In this document: in pieces, positions 18,101 through 24,567 of the stretch | Position numbering within the stretch: the first letter of the stretch is position 1 | Layout of the letters: each line of letters opens with the position of its first letter | DNA from: Prevotella sp. UBA3675 | Lineage (GTDB): Bacteria > Bacteroidota > Bacteroidia > Bacteroidales > Bacteroidaceae | Length of the DNA: 31,394 bases | Direction: 5' to 3' | Assembly: GCA_002372235.1 (NCBI GenBank) | Contig: DFJI01000025.1 | Span: 72,946 to 104,339, forward strand | The notes under the pieces: generated by a model | Told to the model about the DNA's origin: nothing | Seen by the model: the letters and a program-made list of their open reading frames with translations, nothing else | Database searches by the model: none | Position numbers and translations under genes: made by a program

Positions 18101-18694
18101 CAGCACGTCGGCCAGCAGGAAGTAGCCCGATATCTTGGGGGCAGTGGCATTATGCTCCCTCATGGCATTCTTCACGTAGTAGGCCGTCTGCAGGAACGAG
18201 CCAGCGCCTGTTCCGCCTGCCAGACTGCACACGATGTGAATCTTGATGTTGTTGCCCCTGTGGCGCTCGGGTTCAGTGTTCAGCAAGTAGGTGATGCTGT
18301 TGTCGATGGCTACGAGCTTGCCTTCGTCGATGGCCGAGATCGAGGCCAGGCGCGAAGCCATTCTCACCTGGGCCGCGCCCTCGTCAATGGGCATGCTGAG
18401 CAGTTGCTGGCTCCGCGTGTCGAACCAGTCCAGGACGGTCGTCTTCGACTTCACCTTATCTATATAGCCGCCTATCGTGCAGCTCAGGTCCGACGAAGTC
18501 TTCACCACCGAGCCCGACGGCATCACCTCCAGGCGCTTCTTAATGTCGTTCTGGTCTGTGTCCAGACACAGGAAAGCCACGTTCCGCCGGTCCATCTCCG
18601 AAGGATTGCTTGCATCAAACTTCTTATAGATGCCTTCTACGATCCTTGAGCCCACACCGCCCAAGCCAATAATCAATGTAGTCTGAAAAGCCAT
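15164..18694 (-). CDS. Giant tubulin/FtsZ-like GTPase family protein (Tubulin_2 type)
   Basis: A 1176-aa protein with the nucleotide-binding signature of the tubulin/FtsZ superfamily: a glycine-rich T1 loop near the start (GLGGVGSR, 10-17), LCLDTDQND at 42-50, and the tubulin signature loop GGTGAGS at 160-166. The globular domain is followed by about 700 residues rich in charged helices, including coiled-coil stretches around 560-800. Proteins of this type are far longer than FtsZ (about 400 aa). The family with VWA and membrane partners has been proposed from comparative genomics to drive membrane remodelling. It lies 33 nt after the VWA gene and overlaps the start of the next gene by 1 nt. 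GTP binding is well supported by motifs; polymer formation is inferred. Confidence 0.9.
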   Translation of the reverse strand: MAFQTTLIIGLGGVGSRIVEGIYKKFDASNPSEMDRRNVAFLCLDTDQNDIKKRLEVMPSGSVVKTSSDLSCTIGGYIDKVKSKTTVLDWFDTRSQQLLSMPIDEGAAQVRMASRLASISAIDEGKLVAIDNSITYLLNTEPERHRGNNIKIHIVCSLAGGTGAGSFLQTAYYVKNAMREHNATAPKISGYFLLADVLCCDNNVGLSEGQKENVRSNTYACVKELAAFCSGEEHRVRDIQFEYRLGQKNKSLPVDVPYDFCFLTDYFGADGGNLIKEERYEEQATEFIYMNAFDPIGDNYRQKAINDIRQKIEQEGASRFASFGVSKLVYPVDDLMAYFARQRVVDNLSGTWLRIDRDFDERYAEYKKNIEQGIRCEEPDRGKHFMQQVEVLGKTGAGREGVEFRRILESTKIYPEGKDIGIPKAKVYLDSVDGYVAGLLNSSSELSGLYATCTVANPNFTKNTGSDNDLGFVVRRERELEDYRKAVINFIDGTKSAAIKQCLVIDHDAENFVSKNPQADGNHLNTYILEKEKEMHPLAVRYMLYEIQAMLKMGLEKKKAENKKLGVKINETYKKLFDDPETKDRVEDARESLKKASSRNSGIRMLSGLLSGQNPYKAAKENYESKSRQQAEDIKKYAREKLLEETYAGLLMQINLLIEEEENFFKSLPNAIYEVSSSLSSLLKKHDANNNPCISYVLASGQIKKDIYDFVISHNDSPFFPSEMSAALYRSMYDNMVNSLEQTGYATSRKKSSAAKKAERMEANRKIIEQCVKFQEEIIRDKNRQYAEMNVLAALKEEAMRECDNDEQKAHDYLLDKFRAFRDRAEIWGASSLDNAVRYINAWGINPACLDPDTITEAEADELFGDKNLDTNVKNAATRVISEQFSPFEISRVNAATLLMVDRNYKGFLAKEKTELTDESVGTYLTAYQHVIDKVNAMNSKTYSPHLDKHWHLPAYMPNIGSTQADEIERVFRALCWGLLLGKFKSEARGGDNYWKYVGDYATFIKDVDGHLILTGNSLKYAVDRLFQGLTTNPGIVAQVLQAADEWWNDAKDQWLQKEYDETVVQEKMKQFAKVQEIVNFRFNLFPGDKSNNGWFSILTSKQSLLLDKLLNMDGEQLRVDFFDELLSRLIALFGPSKNTEQVCEYVIKRVDKANADLAKARLNEFEKRNSFQPIV

Positions 18695-18727
18695 ATTCTT
18701 CTTTATGTTGTTTTATTGTGAATAATT

Positions 18728-20941
18728 TCAGAGTGATTGCAACATCATCACCACGAGTGCCACGAACGCCACCATCGAAGCGCCCATCAGCAGTCCCAGG
18801 AAGAGGCGGTAGCCGGCTCCGTCGTCCTCGCTGCCCGAGGAGAACACCACTTCGCCCTCTTTCGAGCCGTTGGGCAGACTGATTTCTATGATGCCCATGT
18901 CGCCCATGTTCACGGTCTTCTGCTTGCCCGTGTCGGTTTCAGGGTCGTAGCCCGCCAGCTCCATCGTGTTCCAGTCGCAGCTCGACTTCAGCAGCCTCAC
19001 TACGTCTCTCGACTCGGCAGCAATGACCGTCAGGTTGTCCACCACGGGCTTATCCACGCTCAGCGTGATGCGCTCGTCGCCGGGCAGGAACCACCGTGCG
19101 AACCATGCGCCGAAGCCCTCCTTGCGCAGCTTGCGTCCGCCCTGGTCGTCAATGAGGTCGCCGTAGTAGCTGTAATACTTCGGGGTGAGCATGGCGTTTT
19201 TCTTGAAGCGCTTCTTCTTCATCAGCAAGCGCAGATAGAACATGAAGCACAGCAGGAACGCCAGCGCCACCAGCACCCACAGGCAGCGCGACAGCCAGGG
19301 CGTGTCCTTCACCACCTGCACGTGGATGGGAATCCGCGTCTTCACGTAGTTCTTATCGCTGAAAGCTCCCTCCTTGGGTGTCGAGGTAATCATGATGTTC
19401 AGGTCGGTGGGAAACAGGCATTCGCACCAGTCGCCGCGAGGCTTCACATCCATCAGCACCTTGTCGCCCTCCACGCGAATCGACGGCTCTTCATACATGA
19501 AGCCGTCCTCTATCTCAATGTCCAGGTCGAACTTCTTAGGGTCGAGTGTCTCCAGCGTGTTCGCATCGTGAATCGTGCCCGTTATGGGGTCTATCATCAG
19601 CTGGTGATAAGTCCTCTTGCCGAAATCCACCTCCGGCAGCACCTTCTCATCCAAGTCGCACTCGAGCGACCTGACAATGGTCTTGATGGGCGTGACGCGG
19701 GTGAAGTAGCCCGGGCAGTCGCATTCGGCATAGTACTGCGTGCGCTCGCCATTCAGATCAATCATGCACTCAAAGCCGCCGTCCTTGTATGAAGCGTCAT
19801 ACTCCTTGTTGTTCGACTTCACCACCACCTTCGTCCGTTTCAGCAGCGCCTCGGGTATCTGGCTCTTCGACTGCTCGCTCAGCTCTATCCGCACCTGTGC
19901 CTTGTTGTTTCCCTTGCACACGGCCACCGTATTGTCGTCGAGCATCTTCATGTTATTGTCATAGCTGATCACCAGACCGCCAAAGGCTATCTCCTCCACC
20001 AGCGGATAGATACTGATTTTCTTGGTGTCAACGTGCTTGTCAAACTCAATCTCGATCGGTGTGTTGGCCGGAATACTGCCACTGGCCTTGATGCGCCACA
20101 CGTTGCCGCTCAGGTTCTTCTCATTGCCGTACGTCTTCACCGCCTTGGTAGTGGGAGTGCCCTTGTGGCTCACGCTTAATTGCCGGCCATCGCTCACAGC
20201 CTCAGCTATGACAGGCAGCCGCTCGGGCATCACCTCGTCCTGATAGACTACGATGAACTCCTTGATAGGCAGCTCGCACTCCAGCTTGACGCCCTTGCTC
20301 CCGTCTTTCTCCATGTCGAGCGGCGTATTGCTGAAGCCCAGAATCTTCCGGGCAAAGTAGTTGCAGCCCTCCTGAATGGTCTTCGGGTTGGTGCTCGACC
20401 TCCTGATGTCCACAACCCCCAAGCGCTCGGCAAACTCGGTAAAGTCAGAGTGCTCACTCAGCTTGTCGCACGTCTGCAGATAGCACACCTGCAGACTGCC
20501 GCCCTTCACGCATTCCGTGAACTGCGCTGCATCCTTCACGTACTTTTTGTCTTTGGTATCCCAGTAGCCGTCGCCTATAATGAAGAGCCAGTTCTGCTTA
20601 GTCGTCGAAGGCTTATACGTCCTGTTAAATCCTATGATATCGTCGAACTGCGACATATTCGACGTTGGTTTCCCGAAGCTCAGCAGCCTCATGGGTCGCT
20701 GAATGACACTCAGCGGTTCCTTCTCGTCCGACAGTTTCTTGTCCTGTCCATACACAATCATGTGTACGTCGTCGTCCTCGTCACACAGTGTCACAATCAT
20801 CTGCGTGGTATAGTTGGCCAGCACATACTTATTGCCCGCCATACTGCCCGACACATCGAGCGTCACGAACACCTGCTTTGGCTGTTGTGCTCCAACAGTC
20901 AATGAAATCATGGTAAGAAGCAGTCCAAGAATTGTTCTCAT
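18728..20941 (-). CDS. VWA-domain membrane protein, first gene of the tubulin-like operon
   Basis: A 737-aa protein with a signal peptide (MRTILGLLLTMISLTVGA, cleavage about residue 18) followed at once by a von Willebrand A domain: the MIDAS motif DVSGS is at 29-33, with metal-dependent ligand binding expected. The middle part (about 220-560) is beta-rich and probably periplasmic. A TM helix follows near 565-585 with a basic cytoplasmic flank (KKKRFKKN), then a soluble part and a second TM helix at the C terminus. The start is set by the signal peptide and by the promoter 41 nt upstream. As the first gene after that promoter it heads a run of at least five genes. Binding partner unknown. Confidence 0.88.
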   Translation of the reverse strand: MRTILGLLLTMISLTVGAQQPKQVFVTLDVSGSMAGNKYVLANYTTQMIVTLCDEDDDVHMIVYGQDKKLSDEKEPLSVIQRPMRLLSFGKPTSNMSQFDDIIGFNRTYKPSTTKQNWLFIIGDGYWDTKDKKYVKDAAQFTECVKGGSLQVCYLQTCDKLSEHSDFTEFAERLGVVDIRRSSTNPKTIQEGCNYFARKILGFSNTPLDMEKDGSKGVKLECELPIKEFIVVYQDEVMPERLPVIAEAVSDGRQLSVSHKGTPTTKAVKTYGNEKNLSGNVWRIKASGSIPANTPIEIEFDKHVDTKKISIYPLVEEIAFGGLVISYDNNMKMLDDNTVAVCKGNNKAQVRIELSEQSKSQIPEALLKRTKVVVKSNNKEYDASYKDGGFECMIDLNGERTQYYAECDCPGYFTRVTPIKTIVRSLECDLDEKVLPEVDFGKRTYHQLMIDPITGTIHDANTLETLDPKKFDLDIEIEDGFMYEEPSIRVEGDKVLMDVKPRGDWCECLFPTDLNIMITSTPKEGAFSDKNYVKTRIPIHVQVVKDTPWLSRCLWVLVALAFLLCFMFYLRLLMKKKRFKKNAMLTPKYYSYYGDLIDDQGGRKLRKEGFGAWFARWFLPGDERITLSVDKPVVDNLTVIAAESRDVVRLLKSSCDWNTMELAGYDPETDTGKQKTVNMGDMGIIEISLPNGSKEGEVVFSSGSEDDGAGYRLFLGLLMGASMVAFVALVVMMLQSL

Positions 20942-20981
20942 GTCTTGATAACTTATAGTATATAGGTATAAAAAACATTTG

Positions 20982-21012
20982 CAAAATTACTAAAAAACGA
21001 GTGAAACTCAAA
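20982..21012 (-). promoter_or_regulatory. Promoter of the VWA/tubulin-like operon
   Basis: On the minus strand, TTTG (21012-21009), 19 nt, TAATTTTG (20989-20982) fits the Bacteroidota -33/-7 consensus. The expected start of transcription is about 20975, about 35 nt before the ATG at 20941. No other such promoter was found between the genes downstream, so one long transcript through rmuC and possibly proA is likely. Confidence 0.7.
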
Positions 21013-21054
21013 AGAAACACCCGATTTTTTCAATTTTCAATTTTCGCTCGCCAC

Positions 21055-21257
21055 TCATCCCCCGTAAGTCACAAGTGTCCCTTCACCTGTAGCTGTTCCT
21101 TCAGATCTTACCATGTCTGCCCATTTTTCGGGTATCGAAACAATATTACGAGCATCCTCGCGCACCACTTCCGCATGAGCATTCTTGCCGAAAACATCAC
21201 TCAGTCGTTGTCATTGAATATCTCACTTACTTTTTCTTGATAAGCAGTAATTATTGT
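21055..21257 (-). pseudogene. Possible decayed gene end
   Basis: On the minus strand 51 codons are open before a TGA at 21055-21057 and read protein-like (NIVSIPEKWADMVRSEG near the middle, ending TLVTYGG). Just upstream another frame reads AYQEKVSEIFNDND before a stop at 21201-21203. Joining the two needs a frameshift. No start codon with context and no known family; it may be the eroded tail of a lost gene or chance. Confidence 0.3.
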
Positions 21258-21296
21258 TTATTTACTTACAAGTCTATTATTGCATTCCTCATTTTA

Positions 21297-21348
21297 TTTG
21301 CTGACACCAAATAAAAAACGCCGTTTTTGTTTGCTGGCATCAAATAAA
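21297..21348 (+). repeat. Pair of 19-bp direct repeats over the ATPase promoter
   Basis: TTTGCTGACACCAAATAAA (21297-21315) and TTTGCTGGCATCAAATAAA (21330-21348) agree at 17 of 19 positions and are set 33 bp apart, three helical turns. The second copy overlaps the -33 box of the ATPase promoter, so the pair may be an operator, possibly for self-regulation. Confidence 0.6.
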
Positions 21349-21361
21349 TATATTATTTTTG
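21330..21361 (+). promoter_or_regulatory. Promoter of the DUF4143-type ATPase gene
   Basis: TTTG at 21330-21333, 20 nt, TATTTTTG at 21354-21361 fits the Bacteroidota consensus. Transcription should start near 21367, about 34 nt before the ATG at 21401. Confidence 0.7.
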
Positions 21362-21400
21362 CCCACGTTTTCATATTTTCAATACAAATAAAGAAACATC

Positions 21401-22669
21401 ATGGCAATAACGAAAGAAACATTCCGTACCCTGATTCATGAAGGACAGGAAGAAATAAGAGACGTGGAATTATATGATCGCCCGTTTGACTTCGAAGAGA
21501 ACGGGCGCTATGTACTTGTTGGAGTACGTCAGGCGGGCAAATCGTATATGCTATATAAACGTGCCAGACAAATGATGGCAGCAGGCTATCAGTTAGAAGA
21601 TATGGTGCATCTTAACTTTGACGATGAGCGCCTGATAGGCATGACAGCTGACGAACTCGACCTTATTCTGCAAGCCTATCAGTCGGTGTATAATCGCACA
21701 CCCATTCTTTTCTTTGATGAGATACAGAATATTGAGGGCTGGGAACATTTTGCTCGTCGTTTAGCCAACAAAAAATATCATGTCTATATCACCGGCAGCA
21801 ATGCCAAGATGCTGAGCCGCGACATACAGACGGTACTTGGTGGGCGATTCCTTGATGCGTTGATATATCCTTATACTTTTTCAGAATACTTGGATGCCAA
21901 AGGAATCATATTAGAAAAAGAGTGGCAATATGGTAGCCAGCGTGCGATGGTGCAACAGGCTTTTGGAGACTATCTGAAGTGGGGCGGTTTTCCGGAATTG
22001 CTCTTATTCCGTAACAAACGCAACTGGCTTAACGGTTTGTACGAAAAGATTCTCTTGGGTGACATCATTAAACGTAACAAGGTAAAGAACGAGATGGCAT
22101 TGCGGCTGACCATAAAGCGATTGGCAGAAAACGTTATGCAGCCCATATCATATAATCGCGTTGCCAATCTGATACGCTCCACAGGGACGAATATAGCCGT
22201 GTCTTCCGTCAGCGACTATATGCGTTATGCGCAGGATGCCTGCACGCTATTCTCATTGGAGAACTATGCCTCGAAGTTTGTGGAGAAAGAGACGGTAAAG
22301 AAACACTACTTCGTTGACAACGGTCTGCTGAGCATTTTTTTGTTTAACGGAGATGCTGCGCTATTGGAGAATCTCTGCGCCATTCATCTGCGCAAACGCT
22401 ATGGAGAGAAATTGTATTACTACAACAAAAATGTCGAGGTTGATTTCCTCATAGCAGAAGAAGGCTATGCCGTTCAAGCCTCCTATTCCGTCTATGGTGA
22501 AGGTATGCAGAACACTTTTGAGCGTGAGACCAAGGCATTGAAACAATTAGATGCTTTTCTTTCGTTGAAGCGCATGGTGATTGTTACTTACGACGAAGAG
22601 GGGATAGTTCCGTTAGAAAAAGGCAAACAGATTGAAGTAATTCCAGCATGGAAGTGGTTGCTTGAATGA
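21401..22669 (+). CDS. AAA-family ATPase with DUF4143-type C terminus
   Basis: A 422-aa protein with a P-loop (GVRQAGKS, near residue 47), Walker B (ILFFDEIQNIEGWE, near 105), a sensor-like ITGSNAKML and the GGRFLDALIYPYTFSEYL block typical of the AAA_14/DUF4143 family. The C-terminal part carries the DUF4143-like FVDNGLLSIFLF and VEVDFLIAEEGYAVQASYS, the latter resembling a PD-(D/E)XK nuclease-type core. Such genes are common, usually single, and often in variable regions of Bacteroidota; their role is not established. It has its own promoter and terminator and is thus a separate unit between the two larger systems. Confidence 0.9.
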   Translation: MAITKETFRTLIHEGQEEIRDVELYDRPFDFEENGRYVLVGVRQAGKSYMLYKRARQMMAAGYQLEDMVHLNFDDERLIGMTADELDLILQAYQSVYNRTPILFFDEIQNIEGWEHFARRLANKKYHVYITGSNAKMLSRDIQTVLGGRFLDALIYPYTFSEYLDAKGIILEKEWQYGSQRAMVQQAFGDYLKWGGFPELLLFRNKRNWLNGLYEKILLGDIIKRNKVKNEMALRLTIKRLAENVMQPISYNRVANLIRSTGTNIAVSSVSDYMRYAQDACTLFSLENYASKFVEKETVKKHYFVDNGLLSIFLFNGDAALLENLCAIHLRKRYGEKLYYYNKNVEVDFLIAEEGYAVQASYSVYGEGMQNTFERETKALKQLDAFLSLKRMVIVTYDEEGIVPLEKGKQIEVIPAWKWLLE

Positions 22670-22740
22670 CATTGCTCACTCCCTTTGCCGTATCGTCAAA
22701 GAGGTGAATACATCGGGGCTGCACATTTAATAATATGACT

Positions 22741-22776
22741 GAAGAGCCGGGGAACATCCCCGGCTCTTCTTTTTTT
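22741..22776 (+). terminator. Rho-independent terminator after the ATPase gene
   Basis: A perfect 12-bp stem (GAAGAGCCGGGG, 22741-22752, pairing with 22758-22769), loop AACAT, and a run of seven T at 22770-22776. It lies 72 nt past the ATPase stop codon. Confidence 0.93.
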
Positions 22777-22948
22777 ATGCATGGTGGAAAGAACAGCGCA
22801 AGTTGTCCCGGTGCGCCAGTTTCCGATTGCCTCACGAAAATTTCTGAACCAAAAAGAGTTAGTAACAAGTTCTTCGTGTTCTAATCCTTGTTGTACTGGA
22901 ATAATGATAGAACACAAACATAAAAAAATTATGGCAAACAAGTTCAAA
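22777..22948. other. Leader-distal flank of the CRISPR array
   Basis: No gene is supported here. An 8-bp inverted repeat (GTGTTCTA at 22876-22883, TAGAACAC at 22908-22915) could form a weak hairpin at the end of the array transcript. No degenerate extra repeat was found. Confidence 0.4.
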
Positions 22949-23887
22949 GTTGTCATACCTATCCAAACGATAAGCTTCTACAACATTAAGCTGAGAAAAG
23001 ATAATGATGGTCTTTGTTGTTGTCATACCTATCCAAACGATAAGCTTCTACAACAAAAAGATGGTCGCAGAAGCGGCTGCTTTGAGTTGTCATACCTATC
23101 CAAACGATAAGCTTCTACAACAGGACTTCGATCGCAACTCAGCTAAGAAGACAAGTTGTCATACCTATCCAAACGATAAGCTTCTACAACTCGTTGGTCC
23201 GCTGTGGGGCTCTTTCGAGTTTCGGTTGTCATACCTATCCAAACGATAAGCTTCTACAACGTAATGTGGCTGCTGTCAGCGATACCTGTGTAAGAGGTTG
23301 TCATACCTATCCAAACGATAAGCTTCTACAACCTGCCCGTCGTTGTGCGTAAGGGTTCACTGCAGGTTGTCATACCTATCCAAACGATAAGCTTCTACAA
23401 CGGCGGTCACCATTGACCACTATGACCATACAGGGTTGTCATACCTATCCAAACGATAAGCTTCTACAACCGTGACCCTGTCACTTAATGGTTCTGCCGG
23501 CCAGAGTTGTCATACCTATCCAAACGATAAGCTTCTACAACTGCCCGCTTACATCAGCGGGGGAGCGAAGGGTGTTGTCATACCTATCCAAACGATAAGC
23601 TTCTACAACCTTATATAATTCTAAATTTTAGTTACAACTATGAGTTGTCATACCTATCCAAACGATAAGCTTCTACAACGGCTGATTTCGTCAAAAAGGT
23701 GGGGGACTACATGTTGTCATACCTATCCAAACGATAAGCTTCTACAACGCTAACATTCCTATCGATGTGAATCCGTTGACTGTTGTCATACCTATCCAAA
23801 CGATAAGCTTCTACAACCGACTTCTTGAGGCATTTTCGCCAAAAGATAGATGTTGTCATACCTATCCAAACGATAAGCTTCTACAAC
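22949..23887 (-). CRISPR. Type VI-B CRISPR array, 14 repeats and 13 spacers
   Basis: Fourteen 36-nt repeats start at 22949, 23019, 23086, 23155, 23225, 23297, 23366, 23435, 23506, 23574, 23644, 23713, 23782 and 23852; all are identical by eye. Spacers are 34, 31, 33, 34, 36, 33, 33, 35, 32, 34, 33, 33 and 34 nt. Read on the minus strand the repeat begins GTTGTAGAAGCTTATC and ends GATAGGTATGACAAC, which fits the Cas13b repeat pattern (GTTG at the start, ACAAC at the end, central T-rich loop GTTTG) far better than the plus-strand reading. CTTATC and GATAGG form an inner stem and GTTGT/ACAAC an outer one. Transcription is thus set in the same direction as cas13b, and mature crRNAs should carry the spacer 5' of the repeat. 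Orientation is inference from repeat shape. Confidence 0.97.
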
Positions 23888-24373
23888 AGTCCTGTTTAAA
23901 GTACTTTGAAGAAGTCGTCTGATAAAGGTCTGACGTTTCTACAAACCCTAACACATTGATTCTGCAAGACTTAGCCATCTCGCAGACATGAATTTCGCAA
24001 ATGCCTTGCTTTTTCATTGTCAAATGCTGGGTTTTTATGGGTTCCATTTCTCTAAATCCTCTAATTATCAGCGATTTAACCTCTCTTAGAAAATTCGCAA
24101 ATGATTTGTCGCCAAACCACGTTAAGTCTCTCTTGCGAAAAACGCTCACGATTTGAAAGGCTTTCTGATGTGCAAAATTAATTAAAATTTCGCAAGTCTC
24201 CAAGGATTTACCAGTTAATTTCTTTCTTGCGAAGAAAATCCATTCTGATGATTTTGGCATAAAGCCATCAAGTAGCTGATAATGAGCAACAAAAGTTCAA
24301 ACCAATTTTTCGCAAATGTTTTTGGTATGTATCAATAATGTCAAAGATCGCTTCGCGCACCATGATCCATATA
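23888..24373 (-). other. Putative CRISPR leader region with TTCGCAA motif cluster
   Basis: This AT-rich stretch between the array and the genes upstream of it would be the leader if the array is read on the minus strand. TTCGCAA or its reverse complement occurs six times: 23994, 24094, 24133 (inverted), 24189, 24227 (inverted) and 24309. A 132-codon minus-strand frame (24260 to 23862) crosses it but runs into the last repeat, has no known family, and meets the motif in different frames, so it is not called as a gene. Confidence 0.5.
24173..24204 (-). promoter_or_regulatory. Weak candidate promoter for the array transcript
   Basis: On the minus strand CTTG (24204-24201), 20 nt, TAATTTTG (24180-24173). 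The -7 box is perfect, the -33 box has one mismatch. It would start transcription about 280 nt before the first repeat read. Confidence 0.3.
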
Positions 24374-24559
24374 CTATATGACCACAATCTTCACCGGTTC
24401 TTTCTTCTGAACGGGTGGAATGTATTCAATCCTAGCATAGCATTCCGTACAGAGCGGATAGATTCCATCAATTCCGCCCACAGATCCCTTCGCCTTCACC
24501 GTGCACCATGCAAGGTGAAGACGAGGAATCTGACAGAGCATGTTGAGTTGGGCAGGCAT
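24374..24559 (-). CDS. Possible 61-aa Cys-containing protein downstream of cas13b
   Basis: A small frame begins 8 nt after the cas13b stop, the spacing expected of a co-transcribed gene. It holds C9, H16, C19 and a CTEC pair (C37, C40) that could make a small zinc-binding knuckle, then a Pro/Lys-rich tail ending VKIVVI. A second Met at residue 7 is an alternative start. No family recognised. Composition (balanced, with ordered-looking LHLAWC and LCTECYARIEY segments) is more protein-like than the shadow frames around it, but the short length leaves real doubt. Confidence 0.45.
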   Translation of the reverse strand: MPAQLNMLCQIPRLHLAWCTVKAKGSVGGIDGIYPLCTECYARIEYIPPVQKKEPVKIVVI

Positions 24560-24567
24560 AGTGATAT

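Noticed and set aside
16736..18649. A 637-codon plus-strand frame opposite the tubulin-like gene
   Set aside because: It is an antisense shadow: the minus-strand frame has the tubulin signature motifs and operon context, while this one has low-complexity Leu/Val/His-rich sequence without domains.
22781..23249. Plus-strand frames running through the CRISPR repeats
   Set aside because: They translate the repeat itself several times and are artefacts of the array.
23862..24260. A 132-codon minus-strand frame between cas13b and the array
   Set aside because: It ends inside the last CRISPR repeat, has no known family, and the repeated TTCGCAA motif crosses it in different frames. Kept only as a leader-region observation.
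24265..24363. A 31-codon minus-strand frame starting MVREAIFDIIDTYQ
   Set aside because: Too short and without motif or family; amphipathic look alone is not enough.
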